From Penelope pileata (lineage: Eukaryota > Chordata > Aves > Galliformes > Cracidae), in contig WBMW01000802.1 of NCBI GenBank assembly GCA_013396635.1, positions 1,128,643-1,192,642 of the forward strand: a stretch of 64,000 bases of DNA, given 5' to 3'. The notes beneath the pieces are model-generated. The model did not search any database and was not told the DNA's origin. It worked only from the letters and a program-made list of their open reading frames with translations. The translations under genes were made by a program, and so were the position numbers. Below, one piece after another: positions 11,603 to 23,747 of the stretch. Position 1 is the first letter of the stretch, and each line of letters starts with the position of its first letter.

Positions 11603-13520
11603 CCTCTCCCCTCTTTTGTTGTTCTCCTTTCTGTCCCCAAAAAAGGAGAAAAGAGCAACTTAAACTGTCTTTTCCTCTTACCCAAGCACTTCTGAGGCAT
11701 GCTTAAAATTAGCTCAGCACCTGCAGCATTAATATAGCTTTGTGTCACTAGCCCCTTGTAAAGGAATCCCAATTCTTTCTCACAATAAGATCTGAGTGTA
11801 TATAAAAACCCTTCTTTGTTCCCCAAGAAGTAAAGACATCTGTGCAGTCCAGAAATGGTCTATGGTGCTTTCCAGCTATGTTCCTCATCTGGACTCCTAT
11901 GGGAGCAGGATACTAGGAGCTCAGTTGCCCTTCAGCTTAAAGACAGTTTTACAGAATTTGTCAGCATATGTCAGCAACCTACAGTTTCAAATATCCCTTA
12001 GCATTGTTTTCCTTAGTGCTCTACACAGTTTATCATAGTTGCAAGGTGCACTTCAGACTTCTTATTAATTTTTTGCAAATTGGGTGTAAAGCATAAGGCA
12101 CACAGAGTGAACTCATTCTTGCAAACATTAAAGCAGGACTTGGGAGTTGGCTCTAACAATATTGGTCATTAGCTGTAACTGCATGGAGTCTTGCAGACAT
12201 CTTCACTATTTAATGGTTATTACTGCACTTGAGAAAATGTCTTTGTTCGTTTCAAGATGTTAATAATTCATCTGCTGTGTCCTAACCCAGTAAGCATTCA
12301 CCACCTTTGAAGATCAGTTTCAATATTCGCATAGCAATCCATGGGTTCATTGTGGAGTGAGCTATTGAATATTTAGATCCAAGAAAAAAATAAAAACCTT
12401 TGTCATCCCCCCACATCATGCTTTACAAAAATTGCCTGTCAGTATCATGGGCCTCTCCTTGGATAGACGCAATATATAATACAACAGCAATTAGACATTA
12501 CCTGGAAGAATAAATGAATTCTTCAGGTTTTGATTTTAAGCAATAATGCAGGCAGTATGTACAAAATGTGTAATACAGTAATACCTGTTGTCATTGGATG
12601 TAAAGAAAAATAACGAAAAAGATGAGTTTTGTATGTCATTATCGAAAGACTGAAAGGAATCCCAACATAATGTCATCTGCATCTAGTTCATATATTCCAC
12701 ATTTACATTAGCTGCACACAGTGAATTCTTATGATATGGTCAACCTTCAGCCAGCTTAGGAGAGTATATTTTCTTTGCTGTAATTGAAAAATGAAAGAAA
12801 ATTTGCAGTGACTTTACTTTGAAATCAGTATCCAGCTCTCTCAAAGTGTCTGCATCTTGGGATTAATAGATGAATAACACATAAAAATTGTAACTGTATA
12901 TTGATGCGTCTGTTAGTATAAAACTTAAGGTTCTCAGGGGATGGAAATCCAAAATACTTTCTGATTGATTTAGAGACAGCTGTGAAGCAGAAAATATCTT
13001 AACCAACAACAAAATGAAAAGCCCGATACTAAAAGTGATTCTCAAGTGACAAAATTGTTGCTGCTATGAAATAGCATGACTCCTATGTGATGTAATCTGA
13101 CCCGTTTTTCTTTTTTCTTTTTTCTCTCACTAATGCCATTAACAATGAGAATACAATGACCTTAAGATCATATACTGAGTTTGTGTCAACATTTGGAATG
13201 AAATTAGAAACAGTAATCAAGGGCTCGCTCCTTCAAGGGGCTAAGCACTCTGTGCCTGTCTATGCACAACACTGAATGCTTGTGATTTAGCATCTGGTCT
13301 GAGGGCTGTCCCCTGATTTCTGTGGGAAGAGGACAGGACTATGAGCATGCTTTCAAACAAACATACTTTCCTGTTTGTCTGGATCATAGAAAATGGTTCT
13401 AGGAATCAAACCTTAAATATATAAATTGACAGTCTTCTAAATCTGTTTATTTAAACCTCTTGTTAGTAATATCAATATATTAATATTTCAGTTTCCCTCA
13501 CTGGAGTTTTGTTGGCATTA

Positions 13521-13594
13521 GCTTCCTTTCTCCCCCTTGTCCTTCCTCCCTCATTTCCTCCTTTCATTCTTTTCTTCCTTCCTTTCTTTATTTC
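13521..13594. repeat. Pyrimidine-rich low-complexity stretch
   Basis: About 70 bases consisting almost entirely of C and T in irregular TTCC/TCCC units. No unit is long enough to call a named satellite. Confidence 0.75.
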
Positions 13595-13836
13595 ATACAA
13601 TCAATGAAGGAAATATGTTAGTTGTGCAGTTGCTGGTTACACGGGCTTGCATATCATCAGTCCTTGGAACTCCAGTGCACATCTAATTTAGTTGGTTTCC
13701 TACAGCTATTCACTGTGAAACTTTAAGAGTATAAATTATGTCCTTGCAGAGATTAGACTGTTACAGTTTATGCTGCAGGGGTTTGGCTTGAATAGACATT
13801 CTAAAAAGGAAACACAGACCAAACAATAAACAAATT

Positions 13837-13844
13837 ATGCAAAT
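13837..13844 (+). promoter_or_regulatory. POU octamer motif with flanking TAAT core
   Basis: ATGCAAAT, the classic octamer bound by POU-domain factors, is followed directly by TAAT, and a second TAATTG lies a few bases on. The combination is typical of developmental enhancers, but the motif is short enough to occur by chance in 64 kb of AT-rich DNA. No transcription start is visible nearby. Confidence 0.2.
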
Positions 13845-14062
13845 TAATGAGCAGTAATTGTGGTGGAGACTGTTGTCAATTTATTTTACCTTTGTCCTTG
13901 ACTTTCAACACAAATTTCTAATTTGCCAATGACACAGATTTTAAAATAGAGATCTTATTTAGAAACTTAACATTAATCATGGAGCATTGCCAGGATCCTG
14001 CAGTGCAGGAGAGAGTCTCAAAACGCACCTGTTTCTTTTGATCAATTGTTTGACAACTTGCA

Positions 14063-14091
14063 GGTGTAGGGGTGTGTGTGTAGGTGTGTGC
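14063..14091. repeat. Imperfect GT-rich microsatellite
   Basis: GTGT units interrupted by TAGG and GGGG steps. A degenerate dinucleotide repeat. Confidence 0.8.
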
Positions 14092-17000
14092 ACATTTTAG
14101 GAGGATGCTTAGCATTTGTGGTTAATCCTCTAGATTTGCAGTCATCCTATTTAGTTAATGGAAGATGTGATATGAAATCAGCCTTTATCTATGCTTTCAT
14201 ATTAACTGAATTTCTTCCTTTTACACTTTTTGATTCCTTACTTCATAATTATGCATAGAATTAGAAAATAATATAACGGAATTTTCACAGAAATAACTGG
14301 TGACATTTTTCTATACCGCATACAATTTTAGTCTTTCGTGCAAAGAATTAGAAACCTATGAAAAAATATAATATAATGGTGGCACTTTTTGTTAGCTCTA
14401 ATATCAAGAAAGTTTATAACTGATCTTCACTTAATATTTTGCATCTGTGCATATTCTCTTTAAAAATAGGGAGACTGAGATGTAGCAAAATTAGAACAAA
14501 AATTTCCACATTTGTAGAAGTCTTTTAAAAGTGAATATCTGTGAGATACTTGATTACAGGAGGAACCTTTGGTAATATTTGCCTCAGTGTTCAGAACTAC
14601 TGTGCCACACTGTCATAAAGCGCAGGAGATTTTCCAAATGTTGTCCCCAGGAGCACAGACAGAACTTCAGGGCAACTAGGAAGGGCATCTGAAGCACAGG
14701 AGCTTCATGCTATCATATGGTAAGATAGCAAGGAAAATGTCCTTGACCTAAGAAGGCATCTTATCAGGAGAAATGATTCAGTCAAGAGGTTAGCAGGAAA
14801 CAGAAAACTGTGGCATTAGCTCCTGTGGCTCGGACATTCTGCAGTGCACTGGAGAATTTAAAGGGGAAATTTCCTAACTAAAAATATGTATTGTGAACTA
14901 ATCTAATATCCTGAGACTTAAGTTTCTCCAGTAATGAAGATATAATACAGATTTCAGCAAGCCTGAAGCAGATAAGGCGTGTGGAGTGCAGCCCATGCAT
15001 GAAGAACATTTCTGAATCAGTATTTCTCACTACAGATACCATAGCAAAGAGCTCTTTTGATTTTTAAGTGATATCCTATTGTTTCATTTAATATTTGGTC
15101 CCAAATGTATGGTTAGCAATATATACACTAGATATGTGAATGGCATTTCTTAATGTGTGAGTAATAAAGCTCCTAATGAGATGATTCTCTGCAAAGCATG
15201 GCTGCTACAACGTGAAGGTTTTATGAGTGGTGTAGTGCTGGGCATGCTCCCTGCATGTAAAATCAAAAAGGGGTAAAGGAAAGCTGCTAACTGATTCCTT
15301 GAGTGAGTGAATCATCAAATGGTGGAATCTCCACCCTCTTTAGGAGTTCATTCTTTTTGATGACCATAAGGAATATTCTAGTTTAGCTGAAATTTAAGGT
15401 ACCTTTCAATGAATAATACAAATAAAAAAATAATTGCAAAAGACAGTTTTAAGCAGGAGTAAGATCTGTTTCTGAAGTCCTGTCTAGACTAGACTTTAAA
15501 GAGTTACTGTTAAAGTATGTTAGCTAACATGCTGGCTAATATGCTTTAGAAATATGAAGACAAGATATTCTGCTCATTTATCTGTTAAGCTGTCCAAGTT
15601 GGACTAGAAATCCCTCCTTAAATGGATTTATTAAAATGCAATTAAAACATACTATCATCACACTTTAAACTTAATTTAGACAACACTAAAGCGTTTGTAA
15701 GACTTCTGTATAGAATACATCTCTGATATTTTCTTCAAAAGCTTGTAGTGTTTCTACTAGAAAACAGCAGACTGAATGTTCAATCCTTTAAATGGTATCT
15801 ATGGTGAAAACTAACATCTTTCTCTAGAAAAGGCAAGAATAACAACGTAAGGCAGAAGAAGGATTGGAACAAACAAGGCTCACAGTGGCATGAATTTCTG
15901 TGTTAGATGTCTAGAGTATGACGGTGCTCTGCAACATCACTGGTGTAAGCTTGTTCCAGATTGAATCCTTTCCATTCTGGGCTTGGATATAGCTGAACAG
16001 AGTTGCCACCACACGTGATATGCCATGAACTCCAGCAAGCTCTGGTAATGAAGGGGCATTCCTGCATGTATGTCAGCTCCTCTTCTCACCTGTGTTGAAC
16101 TCTTTTGTGTAACTCAGATGAAGCTTTAGCTGGAAGCTATTTGTAACGTATTTGTGAGTAGAAAGTTTGGCAATCTCACTTTGCCATGAATGCCAAAACA
16201 TAAGCCCAGCAATGGCATCTAACTTTCTGCTTTCAACTCTCGACTAATGTTCCACCTGTTGAAAGCAAGGATTGAAGTAAAGCATATGCTGTTGCTTAGA
16301 AAGATATTGCATCGTTCATGATGATGTAGGCAATCTTATTACAAGGCCATTATGAGCTATGATTTTCACAGGAGAGGTAAGGGTGAGTCACAGGAACACC
16401 TGCCCTCAGACATTCTCTCACACAGCAACAATAAATAGATAAATAAAAAAATAAATAGATCTAACATTGTTTTTTTTCTGACATTTTCATATGCTCTTCT
16501 CATACACATCTCCCTAACAAGTTATCAGCTCCCACCAAATGAAAAGAACAGTCTGTCTTTTCAAAAATAGTAGTGAACAGTCAATATTTTAGGTAAACCA
16601 TTTTGTGTAAAACAGAAATCAAGGGATATTATTATTTGAAATCCTTTTGTTTGCTAAGATATTGTATTAGTTATATCTTCTTTATGTCTCATTTTAATTT
16701 TATGTAAATGTTTATCTCCCCTGTGGCACGACTGCAATCATAATCAGGCAAGGTGACAGAAGACAGAGCGAAAATGCTTGAGAGAACAGTAAAATAGCAA
16801 AAATATTCTTTCTTCTTCACACCTCTCCGCAGTCCACTAAATATAGTCAGCTTCATGTCATGTTAGAAAGAAACTTGAAAGAATTAGAGACAAGCAAGGA
16901 AAAGACAGAAGAAAATGGGCAGCATACTCTGACGTTAGAAAAAGCTATCCATCAAAAAGCTACCTACTCATTTGAGATGAGCATGATCTCTATCCAAGCA

Positions 17001-20000
17001 CATCCAAACTCAAGTCCAAGCACATGAGCAGATGTGGAGTAATTGGAGTGACTAAAAATCTTGGACTGTGTGAATGCAGTAGCTGACCCTTAGCATTGTG
17101 GTACGAGCCATTGTGATATTCAAGGTTGGACATCACCAACTTAAATTAGCAGTTTATCTGAGTCCAAAAGGATGGAAACAGCTGCAGGGATAAAGGATGA
17201 TGAATAACATGACACAGAGCAAATGTAACTGTGATTAATGGGACATCACAACTCAACAAAAAAGAGAACCAACTGTAGAAAGAGATAACTACCACAACAA
17301 AGAGCAAATTATTGTCTAAGGTGATGTAATTAACTCAAAGCCTCCCCATGGTTTGGTTGGCTGGTTCCAATGAGGATAGCTATTGTGCTCAAAATAATGA
17401 CGAGGCTGTGGATCCTTAGTTTAAACACTGGGCTATTAAGCTTCCTTTTTACCCATTGCAGGGAACTGATAGAGTGTCAAAGATGAAGATATGGCAATTT
17501 GTAACAGTACATTTATAATATACTGTTGTGACTCATTCAACTAACATTCTCGGTGAGAAGACAATTGGAAGAAAAGCTTAAACACAGTGAACCATGATTT
17601 ATGAGGTTCTTTGAATATTTAAATTCAAGACTTACACATTGATTATACTTCTTGTCACTGTATGAAGTCAAAGCAGCTTCCAAAATGTGTTTTGTTATAG
17701 TGGCTGTAATTCAAAGTGTTTTTTGTTCTTAATCCTTATTAGTTATATCCTGGATGGACAAGCGGTATTCTTCTTATTCATTCCAAAGGACTGTTTTAAT
17801 CCTGGGTATCTTTAGCTGGATTGCTTGCTCAAAGATACATTGTTTCATAGTATATCATCTTCATCTATTTAGCATGACAAGAGCTTTATTCAGATCATTT
17901 GTTAGCAATTCCTGCTGCTTCCTTTCTTCAACTTAGAAATAAAGATTCATATGCTCCTGAAGGGAATCTGCCAACAACTTAAAAAATTGAAACATTTCTA
18001 AAAATTCAATATCTGAAAACTGGAATGCAGAGCCAGAATTTTAATTTTCTCCACTGTGATACTTCAATCATTATTCTAAGCCTTTCTAAAGATAAATAAG
18101 TTAAATAAGACTCTCCTGACTTTCCATCCTAGCTTAGAAAGCAGAAGTTTTAAAGAGCCTGTAATTTTACCATGAATTACAAGTGAGACTTTAGTGATTC
18201 ACAGGAATCTTGCATCAGAGTAACATTTACTGTAGTAACAGCTTAACTTTACACTAGCATCTGTGTCTATTCATGTCTGAAATCTATAGAATGATCACTG
18301 AACTGTACATCAAAACTGCCAACATTTGAAAGGCTTCAAGATGAAAACTGAGAAAGTTCAAACTGCTTGATGGTTGCACACTTTCTGAATACAGCAGTTT
18401 CCTCATTCTGACTTGTTTTTGCTTTGAGCCTTGTTAGGTATGTCTATTGTTGCGGTGCCACTGATGGAATGCCTTCCTGTGTCCCACAATGAGGCACAAA
18501 AGCCTCTTTAAAGTTGCTCGACCTCTGAAAACATAACTTTGATTAGTCATATTAATCTTTCTGATCTTAAAATATTCAGTTTTCTAAGCATTTTGTAGAC
18601 CTTACAAATCTGAGATGCACTCAGGATAGGCTGAAAGGTAATGCATAGGCATTTCTACAGTCTTTGTGAAGATGGCTTTGAAATAACATCATGGGCTACT
18701 GGATACATACAGTTTTTTGACAACTAGAGCCAGGATTTTTTTGTCTGCTGTTAATGTTTGAGACTGGGAGATTCTTGGGATAGATGTGTCATGGTTGTGT
18801 TTTTTTATCAGATATAATGCACAGCACAGCCTAATCTCTCATTTGACCTGTAGGTATTATAGCTGTATAATCAGAAGGTGAAGAGTAGTCACTCTGTGTA
18901 ACCAAAACTGAATTGATGCAGCTTTTAAAGCAATTCTTAGGGAACAAAATGCTTCATTCTTAATTTTTTCCCTTCTATACTTAATGCCATATACACAGTA
19001 GTAGTATACTGTTTTAAATGTAGTACACACAAGAAAATATTTTGTTAAAGAATTTAAGAAAAACTAACAATTACTGATGTTTTTGGAGCCATTGCCACAT
19101 GATTATTTTATATCTATCTTGGAATCTATTACTCATTTCATTGAAACAGACATTGATAGAAATCAAGCTGGGATTTTACTGGCATTCAGGCATATTCATG
19201 CAAGCTGGGAGCAGAAATATCCCAATATTTGTTTTGTGGAGGCAGAAAACTGACAGCTCGACACTACACTACACACAGTTTTAAAATTATTCATGTAAAA
19301 ATCATCCTAGTGTAAGAAATTATTAAATAATATTTGAGTAACACTTTTAAAATGCAAAATGAAATGCTGAAATTCTGAGGCAAAATATTTGTGATTCACA
19401 ATTTTAAACAATTTTTGAACAAGCTAAACTTGCTTTAAACACCTCATTTCAAAAAGCTGCTAGGATTGTATCAGTGAAACTGGAGCCACCCATGGTGAAC
19501 TTGAATTTCATATCCAATGCTGAATGAGAAGAGAGATCTTACACAGACAGTTGTTAGTTTTGCTTATAGCTGCAGGATTCTCATTAAGAGAAAAATCTAT
19601 TATCAACAGACAGTTTACTTGCACTAGTTCTTCACTTTAGTATTCTGCATTATTAATAAGCAGCAGATAGTAAATCAGATTTATGAAGGACTAACACTGC
19701 AAGTCTGTAGCAGAATGGTGTAGGTAGCATTATGGCAGGTAGCCATTATGTTTAGAATATGGAATTGTCAAAGGCATTCTACTTTAAGCAAAAGTGAAAT
19801 ATGCTTTCCCATTACAGATTTAACCCAGTACAGGCACTTTGCTCATAAATATTAAATGAAACACTGCTAGCTGAAAATCCACAAGTAGCTGGAGAAAACT
19901 CAGCAAGCTCTGTGATTCATCATGGAAAAAAATTATGAACTCTTCTTTATTTTTCAAATGATAGATTGGATGGTTTAATAAATTCCTGTGTTTCATACAA

Positions 20001-21271
20001 CATGTGCCTAACAGAAAGACAAATTGTAGCAGGTCCGTAAAGGAAGCAGGAAGAAAGGGAGAAAAAATGTGCAGAAACACATACTACACTAAAAGCTGAG
20101 AACAGGATCATACTTGCAGCAAAATCTATACCTCTTTGAAGGCAGAGACAAAAAAACCCATCACCTCTAATGAGGTGAATATTGTACCTCCTGTATTTGG
20201 AAGGATTCACATTCTTTGGACATATCAGTGTCCTCGAACAGGTAGGACCAATGTGTACTTCTGTTGTGGATGAACAGTATTGCTGGTGGTTATTTCCTAC
20301 AGATGATGTTATCTAGGAAAGGTCAGAGCCAGAGTGAAGTATAACCTCTTTTTCCCTGCTCAATTTATGGTTATTATTGCCATAAATAACCTTTTAAATG
20401 TCTTTAAAAATTGGGTCCAGACACCAATCGTTCTTAAAAGCTTTCCTGGTGTTATGTGCCCAAATTAAAACCCTGATGCCATGGTAATTACTACTTAGCA
20501 TCCATGTGTTTTGCAAGTAATGCTGACAACTTGCTAATGGTGCTACTAATTTTCTCCTCTGGAGGAAATGCATGGTAAATTCATCTCTCAAAATGACCTC
20601 TGAACAAGCCCTACCTTCACGACCGCAACACTAAGCTGTGTTTGTATCCCATCTGGTCCACAACAAAGTGGAATGGGGAAAATTCACTGATCCTTTGTCC
20701 ACTGACAACGCTGCTTCTTTCCTTGGAATTCTCTCAACAAAAATAAGCTGTGTGTGTATCATCCATGATCCTTGTAAGACCAACATCCTGACATTTTCAT
20801 TCCCAACATGATGCTTTTTGCATTCTATTTGCATGAGCACTGTAGGAACATTTAAGGAAAGGAAGAAAATTGCTTGTGGACCACATCCAGCCATAGTTGG
20901 TTTTCAGGTTCCTAGGAATTCTGCACAGGTTATCGAAGTTTTATAAAGGGGTCCTAATCTTGTGTTCATCAGCATGTGTGACTGACACGTTTTCTAAGTA
21001 ACAAGATGTGGAGATCTCACTTGTGAAGCTTCATCCTGTTCCCTGAAATGGTGTAAAGACACTGCAGCCATGGAGATTGAGCAGAAGGCCAGGCAGGGGT
21101 GCTGGGACAGCTATACTGCAGATAGGGTGTAGTAGCAGATCATTTGTCACCTAACTTAAACCTGAGCAATTTTTCTCTAACTGAAGCTGTTTGGCTGCTT
21201 ATCTAGTAATTCCTCAGAGTGACAGAGTCTAATTCAACTTTTTTTAGGAAAACAATGAGTGGAACTTTGAC

Positions 21272-21305
21272 TTTTTTTTTTTTGAGCAAGTAACAAAAAA
21301 AAAAA
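21272..21305. repeat. T12 / A11 inverted homopolymer pair
   Basis: Twelve T at 21272-21283 and eleven A at 21295-21305, separated by an 11-nt spacer, could fold into an A:T hairpin on either strand. It probably arose by homopolymer expansion rather than being a functional terminator. Confidence 0.8.
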
Positions 21306-21405
21306 CAGTAGTCACCTTCACGGGAAAGGCACAACTTGGCCATCAGCTGTGTCTCAGACAATACTCTTTCTTTTTTTTTACCACCCCCAAAAAATGAATA
21401 CTAAC

Positions 21406-21457
21406 CCTTTTAATCTTATTTAGTCTAAAACCTTTTTAAATCTTATTTAATCTAAAA
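21406..21457. repeat. Imperfect 26-bp tandem duplication
   Basis: Two adjacent copies, 21406-21430 and 21431-21457, share the pattern CCTTTTAA-TCTTATTTA-TCTAAAA with one substitution and two inserted bases. This is a local duplication with no known function. Confidence 0.85.
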
Positions 21458-22842
21458 CCATTCTTAGTTCTAACATTGTGTCAACTACAGATTTACATAT
21501 GACTCATTAGCTTTTGTACCACAAGTCTTTCTGCTACAAGATCTAGAGGGTTTTTTTGTTTATTATTTATTTTTTATTTTTAAATAGGTAGTAATATTGA
21601 CTGTCTCCTCCTCACAACAGCCTGTAAGGCTTGTATGTCATGTCTAATGAATGGTGTTGTTACTCCTTAATTGTGTATTTATAGTTTCACTCATGATTAA
21701 ATGGGAAGAAAATCATTTAAAAGTACTTACAGGAATGACAATAGCTTTCCTCAGGGACTGGAAGTTGCAAAGATTAATGTTTTTTACAGAAATGGATTGT
21801 AGAAAAAAAGAGCTAGTAGATCAAGGTCTGGTCTATATATATCAAGTTGTTCTCGGTTTATTTATTTCTGAATGAGGTATTCCCATCCTCATTGTCTGAC
21901 CAGTCTCATTTGGGAGGAAAAGTGATTTGTTCCTGCTTCATTTAAAGCATTTTGGAAACTCATTTCACTTACTTCAAAATAAAAACATGAACAACAAGGT
22001 TGTTCAGCTCTCAATGTTCAGATTAAATCAGGGTGTTACTTTAAGTTGTCCCTCAAATACAGAAATACAGAGACTATATTTCCACTCTTTTCCATAATTG
22101 TGCTAAATATCTACTGCCAGCTTCTACTTTCACCAAAGAGCTATTACAGATATGATTACTAGAAGAACTAGTGGTCTTAGTGGCCTTAGAGAACACATGC
22201 TATTGTGCCACTAATAAACAGAGAAACTCACAGTGCTATAGCCTGTCCTTTTTCAGTGCCTTGTTACCTATTCGGACTGTGCTGTCTGCAGTGACCCTTA
22301 GGTCTTTTCCTAGTTTATTGTGCTCCGTTTAGAGCTCAGCAACATGAAAGTGTATTTCATTTTTTCATTTCTGTATGCATTGGTTTGTAGTTATCCATCA
22401 CTAATTTAATTTTAGGCTAGAATGGTACAGTTAGGTCTGCAGGTACACATTTCATAAATACAGCAATATGGTTATTGGATTTAAGAAGTGTAGAATGAAA
22501 GGTACATAACCTGTGGCGTTCACATTTTTCCAGTGTTGTTGCCTTTATAATCACTTACAGGACAAATAGTAAATAATTTGAATTAAAAATAAGAGACCTT
22601 CATCTTTCCCTCTTTCGTCCTGGCTTTAGAAATCACTGTGGAGCTGGCATTCCTTCATTCATGTGCCTTTTGCAGGTCATGCCTTGTGTGTGAGCATATT
22701 ACACGCTTTAGGAATCCCATTTGAAATTGATTTATCTCTTTATTTACAGCTTTTTCATATGTTCTCCTGCAGGCAGATTTTCTAAGCCTTTAGCTGAATG
22801 AAGGTAAAAATTAGCATTTGAAGTGGAGTTACCTATCACAGG

Positions 22843-22898
22843 GCTTAAGTTCAAAGCCTCTGTTTTGGGTGAAAATCATTTTTCTGCATTCCTCTTTT
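22843..22898 (+). repeat. Dispersed direct repeat, copy 1
   Basis: Shares a 21-bp exact match (GCTTAAGTTCAAAGCCTCTGT) with 23684-23704. Similarity continues through GTGAAAAATCA-like sequence, TGCATT and CCTCTTT. The copies are about 840 bp apart in the same orientation. The family is unidentified: either two remnants of one old interspersed repeat or a diverged segmental duplication. Confidence 0.75.
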
Positions 22899-23683
22899 TA
22901 AAATATATTTTCAGTAATTTTGGAAGGATGTGCCACAGAGGGGGGGACCGAACAGTGTACAGTTCTAATGCAATTTAATCCCTCTGAAACTGTTGTGATA
23001 TATCATAATTGGCCAACAGCACGTTTATGTTTTCATCCACTGACTGTATTCCTAACCTGTTCTTTAATGCTGAGCTTTGATTTGATGAAAAACAACAAAT
23101 GATTTATTTTTAGTATACCAATTACTATCTCAATTCCAGTTCTTACCAAAGTGCATCTTAATGGAGAATGCCCGTAGTAGACAACACATGGTTAGTTTAC
23201 CAAGCTGCAACTCTTCAAGATCTTTGATAACTGAATTTAAATATATCCAAAAATATTAAAGTACAAACTACCTGTGTCTTGTCTCCAGCAGGATTTTACA
23301 TCAAGTTAATCACTCTGTTGTACAAACACATTTCTGCAGTATAACATATGCCTATGGAATGTATATTCTTTATACTCATATACTTCGTCCTCACTCATTT
23401 TTCAAAAGAATGGTGATTGCTTTTCTATAACAAGTGGTGTGTATAGCAGGTAAGCAATGTGCTGGAGCTGGAAAGTTAAGGACCTCTATCTGCTGAAGCT
23501 TCCAGTACTGGCTTAGTAGATGCTATTGGACGAAATATTTCTTTTATTTGCCTCAGACACTTCATTGTTTCACTGAGACCAACAATGTTGTCTTCTGTTG
23601 TACTGTGCTTTCAGAGCAGCTCCTAAAGAGCGCTACACAAAAGGAGGCTATTATTACTTCCTAGAGGAGGCACAGACTTTGAA

Positions 23684-23747
23684 GCTTAAGTTCAAAGCCT
23701 CTGTATTGAAGTGAAAAATCACTTTCTATGCATTGCTTTCCTCTTTC
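23684..23747 (+). repeat. Dispersed direct repeat, copy 2
   Basis: Counterpart of 22843-22898. It carries several small insertions relative to copy 1 (ATTGAAG, TATG, GCTTT), so the pair is not recent. The sequences before the shared 21-mer are not clearly alignable, so the repeat seems to start there. Confidence 0.75.

Larger units (their letters stand above)
11603..21270. other. AT-rich unique sequence, no gene seen
   Basis: No exon, RNA gene or identifiable transposon is supported. Visible pieces are a pyrimidine-rich stretch at 13521-13594, an imperfect GT tract at 14063-14091, an octamer-like site at 13837-13844 and A/T-rich AATAGATA/AAATA repeats at 16430-16462. A possible short minus-strand exon near 16.1 kb was considered and rejected. 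Confidence 0.6.

Noticed and set aside
11422..11826. 134-codon minus-strand frame
   Set aside because: It crosses the (TC)11 microsatellite, giving an RERERER run, and has no recognisable domain.
15310..15370. GGTGGAATCTCCACCC resembling a CR1 segment
   Set aside because: The similarity is confined to about 20 bases and no flanking CR1 sequence continues it.
16080..16135. Minus-strand peptide with TGEKR resembling a C2H2 zinc-finger linker
   Set aside because: The required Cys and His spacing is absent. The TGEKR string is coincidental and spans a donor-like GTGAGA site.
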